A stretch of DNA of 64,000 nt from Variovorax paradoxus (GCF_024734665.1 NZ_CP102931.1:6136001-6200000), one strand, 5' to 3'. Positions 1-8,779 are shown, counted from the stretch's first letter. Numbers and translations: made by a program. The notes: generated from the sequence alone by a model not told the origin.

Positions 1-499
1 GTGCCGACTTGACCTTCACCGTGCGGTAGCTGATGGAGATCAGCTCCGAGGGCACGCCCCAGTGGCCGCCGGAGTTGAGCACCAGCCGGCAGATGCGCGC
101 GTTCTCCAGCACCATCTCGAAGGTCGACTGCGCATCGGGCGAGCGCTCGTCGCCGCCCGACTTGAAGGCGCTGATGACGACCTTCAGGTCTTTCTCCTGC
201 GCGCGCAGCAGGCTGGCGATGGTGGCGGTGGCCGCGTCGCTGCGGCGCGCAACGATCAGGTTGTTGGGCACGACCTGGTTCTGGCTGGAAGATTCGGGCA
301 CCTGCACCGACCAGTAGTAACCGCCGATGTTCATGCGCGCCTTACCGTCGTCGAAGGGTCGGTCGAGTTCGCCTTCGACCGGCGCGCCCTTGTTCTCGAT
401 CAGCATGACCAGGTCGGTTTCGGCCGAGCCGGTGCCGATCAGTTCGTAGAACCGCTGGGCGTCTTCAGGGCTCCAGGAGCCATCGTCTAGAAATGCCAT
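1..499 (-). CDS. Hcp-like T6SS protein (partial, runs off the window)
   Basis: Only the first 166 codons are in the window; the 3' end lies beyond base 1. The start is the ATG at 499-497, preceded by a strong GGAGGTGA. The protein begins MAFLDDGSW. Its second half has the strand pattern of the Hcp/TssD tube family: a segment containing RRSDAATATIASLL, then a hydrophobic strand (VVISAF), then TFEMVLENARI and ELISISYRTVKV. Hcp rings form the inner tube of the T6SS and can also carry effectors. It is the last gene seen in the T6SS-linked minus-strand run, 54 bp after the caspase gene. The N-terminal 50 residues are not typical of Hcp, so a divergent Hcp-fold effector is also possible. I see no signal peptide. 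Confidence 0.55.
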   Translation of the reverse strand, partial: MAFLDDGSWSPEDAQRFYELIGTGSAETDLVMLIENKGAPVEGELDRPFDDGKARMNIGGYYWSVQVPESSSQNQVVPNNLIVARRSDAATATIASLLRAQEKDLKVVISAFKSGGDERSPDAQSTFEMVLENARICRLVLNSGGHWGVPSELISISYRTVKVKSA

Positions 500-553
500 A
501 TCACCTCCGGAAATCGAAACGAAGAAAAGAAACCGTGATCTCGGACCGCGTCG

Positions 554-2638
554 TCATGGCCGGGCTCCGCCACCATCCATGGCGCCGCCACTCCTGCGCA
601 GCAGGGCCGCGAACACCTGCCGCTCGCCGCTCTCTGCAGGTGGCTGGCCGCCGCGCACGCGCACTTCCGACACATCGGCCTGCGCATAGGCCACGCCGAA
701 CAGGCGCGGCGCGCTGTAGGGCGTGGCGGGCACGGCCATGACCAGCAGTCGCGCATCGCCAGCAGCATCGAGCCAGGGCAGGTCGAAGCGCTTGACCGAG
801 GGCTGATCGGGCGTGCCGCGCTTGAAGCGGTTGGTTTCGCCGACGAGCTCGTCGGGGTAGACCGACTGCAGGTTGCCGCGCGCGTCGATGCCGGCGATGA
901 CGAGATCGAGCGAACGGCCGCTGGTGTTGCGCACGTTCAGGCGCAGGCGCTCGCCGGTGCGCAGCGAGGGCAACGCGCTCGCCGCTTGAGCAACGGGCGT
1001 GCTGCGCAACATGCGGTCGGCGCTCCACACTTCGAGCGCGGCATCGAAGCCGTCGAGCTGGCCGTCCTTGCCGTAAGCCTGCAGCTGCGCGAGCCACTTG
1101 AGCTGCGCCAGGGCCTGCAGGCGGCGACGCAACGTGGCGGTGTCGGGCAGCACCACAGTGGAAACCGTGGCGCCGAACAGCGGCGAGAGCAGTTCGAGGC
1201 GCTGGCCCGAGGGGCCGAGGTCAGTCCAGCGCACGTCGGCGGTGGCCGCATCGTCGGTGGGGCGGATCGCGGCCGGGTAGTCGAGGCTGAGGCCGGCGGG
1301 CAGCGGCTTGTCCGCGCGCACGCGCAAGGCGGTGGCGGCCGGCTCGCTCATCGGCGTGACGCTCCAGAACGCAGCGCCCGATACATCCTTCAGCGCCGCC
1401 GGCACGGCCAGCCATGCGCCGCCGAGCTTGATCTGCGACACGGTGGCCGGCGCGCTGCGCACGGCGCCGTCTTCGAGCGTGGCGAGCACGCGCAGCTCCT
1501 GCTGCTGCGCGAGACCGTCGAGCAAACCGGCCTTGATGGCCAGGCTGTCGCCGCTGCGTTGCGCGCGCCACACGGGGCGCGTGGATGCGGGCGCGCCGCT
1601 GTTGGCGAACAGCGGCGCATCGAGGTTGCCTTCGGCCACCGGCGACGGCAGCTCGCGCGTAGGAAAGCGCTGCGCGAGTTCGTCGATGACCGGCGGGTAC
1701 TGCGCGAGCACGCCGTCGAACAGGTCGCGCCAGGTGGCGGGCTTGCGCGACAGCGCCTCCACCACCGCCCAAGTCAGCAGGCCCTGCGGCCGGGCATTGC
1801 GCGCCTTGCGGGGCAGGCGCAGCTCGGGCGTGATCTGGTGGCTTTCGGACGCGAAGAAGGCGACGTAGCGGGCGCGTGGCACGGCTTCGGCCGGCACGGG
1901 CGGCGTCTGCGGTCGCGCTGGCGGTGCGCCACCCGTCAGTTGGGTCACGCGCAGGCCGCGCCAGCGCACTTCGTCGTCGGGCGGACCTTCGGCGGTGGCG
2001 GGTGCATCGGCCGTGCCGCGCGTCATGGAGTTGGCGGAGCAGGTGTCGAACACCGAGGCGACGAACACGTTCTTCGCGAGGAAGGACTGGATCCACGCGT
2101 CGAAGTCGACGTCGCGCAGGTCGCCCGTGAGCACGTTGTCGCTGCCGAGCGTGCCGCGCACGTCGCGCGCGAGAAAGTTCTCCGACAGCCCATCGGGCTC
2201 CTGGTAGCGCTTGGCGATGTCGCGCAGGCGGGTGCCGTGGCCGGAGAAGTACAGCAGCACGAAGTCGCCGCTCTTCGACTGCGCGAGCAACCTGGCCAGC
2301 GCGTCGTGGATGGCTTGCGATTCTGGCAGCGCGGCGCCGCTCACGCCGTCGGCGAGCACTGCGATGTCGGGCGCCGCGAAGCCCTGCTTGAGCAGCGCGT
2401 CGCGCATCAGCATCACGTCGTTGCGCGGCGCCTGCAGCCACAGTGCCTGCGGCTGGTTGACGAGTTCGGAGACACCGACGAGCAAGGCGCGCGGGGTGGC
2501 GAAGGCCAGGGTGCAGCAGGCGAGCAGCCACAGCACGAGCAGCACCTGGAGAAAGCGCAATTGCGTGACGCCCTTCCCCTTGGGCCGCAGGTGAAGGTGC
2601 AGACGGGCAGCATGCCCGAGGGCCGCGGCGCGTGTCAT
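554..2638 (-). CDS. secreted or membrane-anchored caspase-family (C14) peptidase with DUF4384-like C-terminus
   Basis: 694 residues. The ATG overlaps the stop of the upstream anti-sigma-like gene (ATGA at 2638-2635), so the two are translationally coupled; the reading frame is open further upstream but that part overlaps the neighbour. A hydrophobic stretch at about residues 29-46 ends in ALAFA-like small residues and should act as signal peptide or anchor. The caspase fold follows: RALLVGVSEL, the catalytic His at 134 in YFSGHG and the catalytic Cys at 200 in VFDTCSANS (usual form D-x-C-H-S-G; here the residue after Cys is Ser). About residues 590-660 resemble the DUF4384 domain (RLRLNVRN, NLQSVYPDE, RLLVMAVP), which is often fused to kinases and caspases. 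Family knowledge: bacterial C14 proteases cleave after Arg/Lys or Asp and may act in regulated proteolysis. Substrate unknown; the neighbouring anti-sigma-like protein is the obvious candidate. Confidence 0.8.
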   Translation of the reverse strand: MTRAAALGHAARLHLHLRPKGKGVTQLRFLQVLLVLWLLACCTLAFATPRALLVGVSELVNQPQALWLQAPRNDVMLMRDALLKQGFAAPDIAVLADGVSGAALPESQAIHDALARLLAQSKSGDFVLLYFSGHGTRLRDIAKRYQEPDGLSENFLARDVRGTLGSDNVLTGDLRDVDFDAWIQSFLAKNVFVASVFDTCSANSMTRGTADAPATAEGPPDDEVRWRGLRVTQLTGGAPPARPQTPPVPAEAVPRARYVAFFASESHQITPELRLPRKARNARPQGLLTWAVVEALSRKPATWRDLFDGVLAQYPPVIDELAQRFPTRELPSPVAEGNLDAPLFANSGAPASTRPVWRAQRSGDSLAIKAGLLDGLAQQQELRVLATLEDGAVRSAPATVSQIKLGGAWLAVPAALKDVSGAAFWSVTPMSEPAATALRVRADKPLPAGLSLDYPAAIRPTDDAATADVRWTDLGPSGQRLELLSPLFGATVSTVVLPDTATLRRRLQALAQLKWLAQLQAYGKDGQLDGFDAALEVWSADRMLRSTPVAQAASALPSLRTGERLRLNVRNTSGRSLDLVIAGIDARGNLQSVYPDELVGETNRFKRGTPDQPSVKRFDLPWLDAAGDARLLVMAVPATPYSAPRLFGVAYAQADVSEVRVRGGQPPAESGERQVFAALLRRSGGAMDGGGARP

Positions 2639-3810
2639 GGCCGCTGCTCCCCGGCCGGCCCGGCCGACTCGACCAGCGGCGAAGCCGCGAGCACCGCCAG
2701 CGCATCCACCGGCTCCGGCACCCGCAGCCGCCATACGCCATTGCCACCCGGATCGCCCGGCCCGCCCACCACGTCGGCCGATATCGACTGCAGCAGCCGG
2801 TCGGCCTCGTCCATGCGCACGCCGGCCTTCCAGCGCACCACCAGGTCGGCGCGCGCCGGCGCGGGTGCGGCTGGCACGTCGCGGAAGCGCACCTCGTCTT
2901 CCTCGGGAGCACCGCGGCCGCCGAGCAGCCCGACGTTCTGGATCACCACGAACAGCGCCAGCACTGCGAAGGCCGGGCGCGCCCAGCCTTCCGCGCCGAA
3001 CCAGCGGCGGATGCTGCCCCACCAGCCGCCTTCGGGACGGGGCTGCGGCCGCGCGGGCGATGGAGCGGGAGAAGAAGAAGCCTCGTCACCCTGCGGCCGC
3101 GTCAGCGCCTTTCCTAGCTGCAGGCCCGCGTCGCGGTACAGCTCCTGGTAGTCGGCACGCGGGTCCTGCGGCCCGAGCGGCGTGCCCGACAGCACCGAGA
3201 ACACGCCGCCCACGCCGCGCAACGCGATGCGCCCCGGCTCCGGCGCAATGGCGAGCGATGCGTGCGCGGCCCACTCGTCGTGCACCGCGCGGATCGCGGC
3301 CAGCCGCGTGGCCGAGACCTCGCCGAGCACGCGCGCGCAAAGCTGCGGAGCGGGTGCCAGCGTGAGCACGTTCCAAGACTGGATCACGCCGAACATCGGC
3401 TCGAAGGGCTCGTCGTCAGGCTCCAGCAGCACGTCGAAGGCAGATGCCCAGTCGGCTTCGCCGGCGGCCATCCAGCCTTGCCAGAGCTCACCGTGGATGC
3501 AGCGGTCGAGCAGCACGCCGAGCAGCCGCCCTTCGTGCACCACGCTGACAAGGCGGCCCGGCGCCCAGCGGGCCGGAAAGGCGCGCTGGGCGACAGCCTC
3601 GCGGCGCCGGGCCAATTCGACAAGAGGCAGCAGCAGGTCGGATGCGGCGGCCACCCGGGGGGCCGGTGCAGCGCCCGTTGGAGGGGACGTTCCCGGCATG
3701 GCCACGGTGGCCGTGCCGGGTGCGCTGTCCGGCGCATCGTCGGGCACGGCCGCGCCGGTTTCCAACGCGTGGCGGATCACGCTGAGCGGGGGCCAGAGGT
3801 CGTGGGTCAT
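2635..3810 (-). CDS. membrane-anchored anti-sigma-like protein
   Basis: 391 residues. The first 270 form a cytoplasmic region of unknown family (notable: GRLLGVLLDRCIHGELWQGW, LLEPDDEPFEP, VIQSWN). A proline-rich linker leads to one membrane segment at about 285-302 (AFAVLALFVVIQNVGLL). The last 80 residues (ADLVVRWKAG, DEADRLLQSISADVVGGP, WRLRVPEP, LAASPLVESA) resemble the small protease-prodomain-like module found at the C-terminus of many proteobacterial anti-sigma factors. There is no HxxxCxxC zinc finger, so if it binds a sigma factor it does so differently. It lies 27 bp after the sigma-like gene and overlaps the caspase gene by ATGA. Role as anti-sigma is inference from topology, C-terminal module and gene order. 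Confidence 0.5.
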   Translation of the reverse strand: MTHDLWPPLSVIRHALETGAAVPDDAPDSAPGTATVAMPGTSPPTGAAPAPRVAAASDLLLPLVELARRREAVAQRAFPARWAPGRLVSVVHEGRLLGVLLDRCIHGELWQGWMAAGEADWASAFDVLLEPDDEPFEPMFGVIQSWNVLTLAPAPQLCARVLGEVSATRLAAIRAVHDEWAAHASLAIAPEPGRIALRGVGGVFSVLSGTPLGPQDPRADYQELYRDAGLQLGKALTRPQGDEASSSPAPSPARPQPRPEGGWWGSIRRWFGAEGWARPAFAVLALFVVIQNVGLLGGRGAPEEDEVRFRDVPAAPAPARADLVVRWKAGVRMDEADRLLQSISADVVGGPGDPGGNGVWRLRVPEPVDALAVLAASPLVESAGPAGEQRP

Positions 3811-3837
3811 GGCGTCTGTTCCTGAATGGCTATGTCT

Positions 3838-4587
3838 TCAGGCATAAGACGCTTCAGCACCGAGGATTTTGAAAACCTGCAGGATCGCGGCCATGTTGTC
3901 GGGCTCGATGGCGATGCCCAGCGTCTGCTGGAGCCAGCCGCCGATCCGGGTTTTGGCGTAGTCCGCGGTCAACCCCTCGCGCTTGTGCACGAGGCCCAGC
4001 CGGCCCGCGCGGTAGTGATAAGAAGCAATGGCGTGGCGCGAGGCGATGCCCGACAGCCCGCCCTCGGCCTCCTTGCCGAAGCCCTCGCACAGCAGCAGGC
4101 GCTCGGGCTCGGGCAGTTCGGCGATGAAGGCGCGCGCGGCCACTTGCACGGCCTGCGCGCTCAGGCCATGCTCGGCCAGGCAGCCATCGAGGTCTTCGCC
4201 CGCGCCGATCTCGTCTTCGAGCTGCGCCTCGGTGATCTGGTCGCCGATGGAGAGCTTGCGGCGGAAGGAACTGGCGCGCGTGCAGTCGATGAGGTAGCGG
4301 CGGAAGTAGGCGCACAGGGCAAAGGCGGTGGAAGGCGCGCTGTGGCTGGCGCGCTCGTCGGCCTCGTCCGGGTCGGCATCGAGCCGCAGCACCTTCACGT
4401 AGATGAACTGCGCCACCAGCTCCTGCCGGCCCTCGCCCAGCACCTGCAGCTCGGGCGGATTGCAGGCCACCAGCGCATCGCCCACGATGCGGTACATGGC
4501 GCCCATGTCGTTCGGGGACAGCGTCTGACGCCGCCGCCAGAGGCGGACGAGCTCACTGCTTTCCGCGGACGAAAGGGTTTCCTGCAT
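3838..4587 (-). CDS. sigma-70-like regulatory protein
   Basis: 249 residues starting MQETLSS. The N-terminal part is helical and contains an aromatic/basic stretch (AFALCAYFRRYLIDCTR) like region 2 of sigma factors, where WRVARNRALDWLR-type sequence is usual. Residues about 160-210 (ELPEPERLLLCEGF, then GGLSGIASRHAIASYHYRAGRLGLVHKR) follow the plan of sigma region 4: a proline, acidic/basic helix, then an HTH. It is divergent enough that standard ECF profiles may miss it, and a C-terminal extension of about 35 residues has no counterpart I recognise. It is followed by the anti-sigma-like and caspase genes, an arrangement known for ECF sigma factors. Alternative: a non-sigma HTH regulator. Confidence 0.5.
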   Translation of the reverse strand: MQETLSSAESSELVRLWRRRQTLSPNDMGAMYRIVGDALVACNPPELQVLGEGRQELVAQFIYVKVLRLDADPDEADERASHSAPSTAFALCAYFRRYLIDCTRASSFRRKLSIGDQITEAQLEDEIGAGEDLDGCLAEHGLSAQAVQVAARAFIAELPEPERLLLCEGFGKEAEGGLSGIASRHAIASYHYRAGRLGLVHKREGLTADYAKTRIGGWLQQTLGIAIEPDNMAAILQVFKILGAEASYA

Positions 4588-4610
4588 GAGGAGTCAAGGC
4601 GCCCGATCGA

Positions 4611-6230
4611 TCAGTCGTCGACGCAGCTGCCCTCCGAAGGCACCAGGCACTGCGGCAGGTTCGCGCCCACCGGCCCGCCGCGCGTGCGGATGGCCGACGA
4701 CACCGCGGCCTGCGCCACGGCCAGGCCGCGCGGCAGCAAGATCCACAGCTGGCCGCGCTCCTTCATGCGGCGCGCATTGGTCGCGGCCTGCTGGCCGTTG
4801 CCGAAGAAATAGTCGGCCCGCACCGCGCCGCGGATGGCGCCGCCGGTGTCCTGCGCGATCGTCAGGCGCTGCATCGGCGCGCCGCTGCCGGGCGTGCGCG
4901 TCGACACGAACACCGGGTAGCCCAGCGGCGTGCTGCGCGGATCGACCGCAATCGAGCGCCCCGCCGACAGCGGCACGCCGAAAGCGCCCACCGGTCCGCC
5001 CACGGGCGAGGTCGATTCCTTGAAGAACACATAGCTCGGGTCCTTGATGCCCGAGCCCGACACCGCGCCGGCCGCGCGCCGCCCCGGCACCACGACCGGG
5101 CCGCTGGCAACGGGCCGCGCGAGCGTGAAGCCGCGCGTGCGGATGGTGCCGCTGTCGACCGCGCCGACGTCGTCGTCATCGCCGTCGTCAAGCTGCAGCT
5201 CGATGGACGAGCCGCGCACCTTCACCGGACTGCGCGGCTTGCCGTTGGAAGCCTGCGCCAGCGTCGGGCGGAAGGGCTGGCCGTTCTGCTCGGCGTAGGC
5301 GACACGAACGATGTCGCCGTTGGCCAGCTTGATGCGGCCCGAACCCTGGATCTGCATTTCGTACAGCGCGGTGGCGCTGCTCACGAAGGCCAGCACCTTG
5401 GCGTTGGGCGCGCCCTTGGTCTCGATTTCTTCGCGCGTGTAGTACGGCAGCAGCTGCTTGCCCTCGACCCGCAGGCGCACCTTGCGGTCGAGCGTGTCGC
5501 GCGAAATGGCCGAGAGGTCGAGCGCATAGAGGCCCGGCGCGCCCATGTCGCGCGTGCTGAGGCCGGTCTGCACCACCACGTTGCGCCCTTCCACGCGGGC
5601 CGCCACCGTGCCGTTGCCGGCGGGCAGCTTGCGCGCATCGGCGAACAGCATGTCGTCGGGCTGTCCGTACACGGGGTAGATGAAGGGCGCGCCGTACTGG
5701 CGGGCGCCGGCGATCTCGGGCTCGAAGTAGCCGGTGACCACGCCGTCGGGCTTGCGGTCGTCGTCGCGAATCTGGTAGGCCGAGAACTCGCCCTCGAAGA
5801 AGCCCCGGATGGCGTTGTTGTTCTTGCCGTCGACCTTGAGCGCGCGGTCGCACACCTCTTTCCATTCGGCGCCGCGCCCGGTCAGCACCTTGCAGCTGCC
5901 GAGGAAGGCGGGCCAGCTTTCGGAGAAATCGTCGCGCGACCAGCCCGGCACCGAGTCGAAGCCCACCGAGGTGTAGGTGGCGAGCTGGGTCGAGAAGGTG
6001 CGCGCCTGCCCTGCCACGCTGGCGCCGGTCGGCGGCGGGCGCGAGGCGCTGCTGCTGGTGGCGGTGTCTGTCGTGGCCGCGCCGCTGCCCGTGGCGCCTG
6101 GTGGCGGCACGGCGCAGCCTGCCAGCGAGGCGATGACGGCAACAACGGCGGCAGTAGCGGCCCACTGGAGCACATAGTTGAGGCGCTGTTGCTGTTGTTG
6201 TTGCTGCTGCAGTGCTTGCGAGGTGGTCAT
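4611..6230 (-). CDS. mltA: membrane-bound lytic murein transglycosylase A (MltA), lipoprotein
   Basis: 539 residues. MltA cleaves the MurNAc-GlcNAc bond of peptidoglycan with formation of 1,6-anhydroMurNAc. The N-terminus has a run of eight Gln (residues 8-15), a hydrophobic helix and a lipobox LAGC with Cys38, so it should be lipidated. The MltA core includes VTGYFEPE, TREEIE, MQIQGSGRI, and the 3D domain with AIDPRSTPLG-like (SIAVDPRSTPLG) and IAQDTGGAIRG, whose Asp (about residue 461) matches the catalytic Asp of E. coli MltA. It is longer than E. coli MltA (365 residues), with an insertion rich in Asp around QLDDGDDDDVG. Position between the kinase and the sigma-like gene in the T6SS-linked run suggests local wall opening for the secretion apparatus, but it could equally be the general housekeeping MltA. 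Confidence 0.9.
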   Translation of the reverse strand: MTTSQALQQQQQQQQRLNYVLQWAATAAVVAVIASLAGCAVPPPGATGSGAATTDTATSSSASRPPPTGASVAGQARTFSTQLATYTSVGFDSVPGWSRDDFSESWPAFLGSCKVLTGRGAEWKEVCDRALKVDGKNNNAIRGFFEGEFSAYQIRDDDRKPDGVVTGYFEPEIAGARQYGAPFIYPVYGQPDDMLFADARKLPAGNGTVAARVEGRNVVVQTGLSTRDMGAPGLYALDLSAISRDTLDRKVRLRVEGKQLLPYYTREEIETKGAPNAKVLAFVSSATALYEMQIQGSGRIKLANGDIVRVAYAEQNGQPFRPTLAQASNGKPRSPVKVRGSSIELQLDDGDDDDVGAVDSGTIRTRGFTLARPVASGPVVVPGRRAAGAVSGSGIKDPSYVFFKESTSPVGGPVGAFGVPLSAGRSIAVDPRSTPLGYPVFVSTRTPGSGAPMQRLTIAQDTGGAIRGAVRADYFFGNGQQAATNARRMKERGQLWILLPRGLAVAQAAVSSAIRTRGGPVGANLPQCLVPSEGSCVDD

Positions 6231-6285
6231 GAAAGTCTCCTTGTCCGGAAAGTGGCGACCCGAGGGGCCAACGCTCTACAGACGA

Positions 6286-8175
6286 TTACTTCTCGACGAT
6301 TTTGAAATTCCCGACGCCATAGACGTCGTTGCACGGGGCGCCGGGTGCGCACACGGGTTTGCCCAGCAACGGCGAGGGGCCGGTACCGCGCGTGGCTTCG
6401 AGCGCGGCCAGCACCGGCAGCGGGAACACCGGGAACACGCCGTCGTTCTGCACGCCGGCGGCGCTGAAGTCGCGCTCGTGCTCGCTCACGAGCACCGCGA
6501 ACTGGTCGGTGCCGGCCGGGCCGCCCGCGTCCATCGGCCACGAAGCGCGCGGCAGAGAAAGCGAACCGCCCGCGGTGATCTTGTTGTACTTGTCGAGCAG
6601 GTTCGGGAACAGCAGGAACATCTCGCCGCCGCTGGACAGCAGGAACACGTAGACAAAACCTTCGCGCTTGCTGCGCACCTCGAAGGCGAGGCGGTCCTTG
6701 CCGATGGCGACTTCGGCCTTCTTCGGCGTGGCCGTCACCTCGAAGCCGGGCGCAGCGCCGGTTGCGAGAGATTGCAGCGATTCGGCGGGCGTGCGCGGGG
6801 CCGGAGGGGGCGGTGGTGGTGGTGGCGGTGCTGGGGGAGCCTCTGCGATCTTTGTGTCGGGTGGCGGGGCCGGCGTGGTGGTGACGACCTTCGTGTCATC
6901 GGCGTTCGTGTTGCCGCCGGTGCGGCCCTGGAACCACCACCAGCCGCCACCGGCCGCGGCTGCGAGAACGGCGACCGATACGAGTGCGGCGACGGTCTTG
7001 TTGCTCTTGCCCCCGCCGCTGGTGGGAGCGGGCGCGGGCGCCGGCGCCTTGCCACCTGCCTTGCTCTTGCCGCTCGCGATGACTGTCGCGGCGTCGGCAT
7101 TGCTGTTGCCGCTGCGCGCGCCCGAAGGCGGCTGCGTGCGCGGCGTCGGCGCGATGCTGTGCCCCACTTCGAGATCGAGCGCGGCGCGCAGCTCGGCCAT
7201 CGACTGCGGCCGCTGCTCGGGCCGCACGCCAAGGCCCGCATCGATCGCCTCCAGCAGCCGCAGGCTGTAGCGCTGCCGCAGGATCTCGTTGCCCGCGAGC
7301 GGCACATAGCTGTCGGACAGCAGCCGCGCCACCGACGGCGGCGGCGCGCGACCGCACACCGCCACGTGCATCACGGCCGCGAGCGCATACACATCGGTCC
7401 ACGCGCCCTGCGACATGTCAGGCATCTCGGCGTACTGCTCGATCGGTGCGTAGCCTGGCTTGAGGATGACGGTGATCGCCTGCGTCTTGTCGGTGATCAC
7501 GCGGCGCGCGGCGCCGAAGTCGAGCACCACCGGGCGGCCCGAGCCTTCGAGCAGGATGATGTTGTCGGGGGCGATGTCGCGGTGGTAGCAGTTGGCGTTG
7601 TGCATCACCGCGAGCGCCTGCGTGACGCCGTCCATGATGCGGATGAGCCATGACTCGTCTACGCCTGCGGGGATGGCTACCAGGGCCTCTCTCAGCGTGT
7701 CGCCTCTGTAGAAAGGCATGACCATGTAGGTGGTGCCTTTTTCTTGCCAGAAGCGGTAGACCTTCAGGAGCGACGGGTGGTCGAACTGGGCGAGCAGGCG
7801 GGCTTCGTTGATGAAGCTGCGCATGCCGAGATCGAAGGTTTCCCTGTGGCGTTCGGACAGGGGGACTACTGTGCCGTCGTTCTGTCTTGTCGACAGTGAC
7901 GTAGGGAGGTATTCCTTGATTGCTACCACGCGTTCCAGCGTGTGGTCCCACGCCTCGTAGACGACGCCGAAGCCGCCTTGGCCTATGACTCTTGTGACTT
8001 CGAATTCGGCCAGGCGGCTGCCTACTGGCAACAGACCGGCGTCTGTGGTGCCTGTGGCTGGGCTGGTCACCGGGGTTGCGCCTGCGGTGATGACTGTGGA
8101 GGCCGTGTCGCCGGTTGTTGTTGGCTGGCCTTGCTTGGGGACTACGCGGGTGCGGTCGTCGTTGGAGTCAGTCAT
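6286..8175 (-). CDS. T6SS-linked transmembrane Ser/Thr protein kinase with DUF4384-like sensor domain
   Basis: 629 residues. Kinase motifs are intact: Gly loop GQGGFG at 65-70, Lys87 in AIKEYLP, HRD at 198-200, DFG at 219-221, and APIEQY in the activation segment. A disordered Ala/Pro/Lys linker follows, then one membrane helix at about 385-405, a proline tract, and a periplasmic DUF4384-like domain (LAFEVRSK, VYVFLLSS, LLFPNLLDKYN, QFAVLVSEHE). T6SS loci often encode such kinases (PpkA type), which control assembly by phosphorylating Fha-type proteins; no Fha or PppA phosphatase gene is in the window. AAGGAG at 8183-8188 lies 7 nt before the ATG and fixes the start. The gene is cut off from tagF by the large inverted repeat, so it probably has its own promoter or depends on read-through. 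Confidence 0.9.
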   Translation of the reverse strand: MTDSNDDRTRVVPKQGQPTTTGDTASTVITAGATPVTSPATGTTDAGLLPVGSRLAEFEVTRVIGQGGFGVVYEAWDHTLERVVAIKEYLPTSLSTRQNDGTVVPLSERHRETFDLGMRSFINEARLLAQFDHPSLLKVYRFWQEKGTTYMVMPFYRGDTLREALVAIPAGVDESWLIRIMDGVTQALAVMHNANCYHRDIAPDNIILLEGSGRPVVLDFGAARRVITDKTQAITVILKPGYAPIEQYAEMPDMSQGAWTDVYALAAVMHVAVCGRAPPPSVARLLSDSYVPLAGNEILRQRYSLRLLEAIDAGLGVRPEQRPQSMAELRAALDLEVGHSIAPTPRTQPPSGARSGNSNADAATVIASGKSKAGGKAPAPAPAPTSGGGKSNKTVAALVSVAVLAAAAGGGWWWFQGRTGGNTNADDTKVVTTTPAPPPDTKIAEAPPAPPPPPPPPPAPRTPAESLQSLATGAAPGFEVTATPKKAEVAIGKDRLAFEVRSKREGFVYVFLLSSGGEMFLLFPNLLDKYNKITAGGSLSLPRASWPMDAGGPAGTDQFAVLVSEHERDFSAAGVQNDGVFPVFPLPVLAALEATRGTGPSPLLGKPVCAPGAPCNDVYGVGNFKIVEK

Positions 8176-8205
8176 TGACTGGCTCCTTTGTTGTGGGTTT
8201 GCTTT

Positions 8206-8754
8206 CCGAGGCCGGGTCTCGGCCCGGCGGCCGACCTACTTTTCTTTGCTTCGCCAAAGAAAAGTAGGCAAAAGAAAGGCGACCCCACTGTCTGCGACCC
8301 CTTCGCGTAGCGAAGGGGCAACCTGCGGTGCTCGCGTTTCGCGGGGTCCGCAGAACTCGCTTCGCTCAAACAGCTGCGGCCCTGATCCGCGAAACGCTCC
8401 GCTCCTCGGCGCAGCCAGAGGGGAGTTGGAGACAACACGGGCCATCGCTTCGCTCGGCACGGTGCGACTGCAGGCGCGCAGCGCCTGCAGTCGCACGGTG
8501 GCCGAGCGAAGCGATGGCCCGTTCGGTTCCCCAAATCCCTTCTGGCTGCGCCGAGGAGCGCAGACGTAGGAGGGATCAGGGCCGCAGCTGTTTGAGCGAA
8601 GCGAGTTCTGCGGACCCCCTCCGGAGTCGAGCACCGCAGGTTGCCCGTAGCGAAGCGAAGGGACGCAGACAGTAGGGTCGCCTTTTCTTTGCTTACTTTC
8701 TTTTGGCGAAGCAAAAGAAAGTAAGTCGCCCGCCGGGGCGAGACCCGGCCTCGG
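8206..8754. repeat. 549-bp imperfect inverted repeat between the kinase gene and tagF
   Basis: This fills the only long gene-free stretch (8176-8779). The outer ends match as inverted copies (CCGAGGCCGGGTCTC at 8206-8220 and its complement at 8740-8754). Each end carries its own 14-bp-stem hairpin (8235-8268 and 8692-8725). The centre is a near-perfect hairpin: GTGCGACTGCAGGCG at 8462-8476 faces its complement at 8482-8496 with a 5-nt loop, extended outward by GGGCCATCGCTTCGCTCGGC and its complement. In between, both arms carry CGCAGAACTCGCTTCGCTCAA-like tracts in opposite orientation. It codes for no recognisable transposase; the open frames across it look like translated repeat. I read it as a repeat family of this lineage that folds as long RNA hairpins in both directions. 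Confidence 0.85.
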
Positions 8755-8779
8755 AAGAACAAACGAGAAGAGGCCTCCA

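Noticed and set aside
6178..6215. CAG/CAA repeat coding for poly-Gln at the start of mltA as a phase-variation tract
   Set aside because: It is a triplet repeat, so slippage changes only the number of Gln and keeps the frame.
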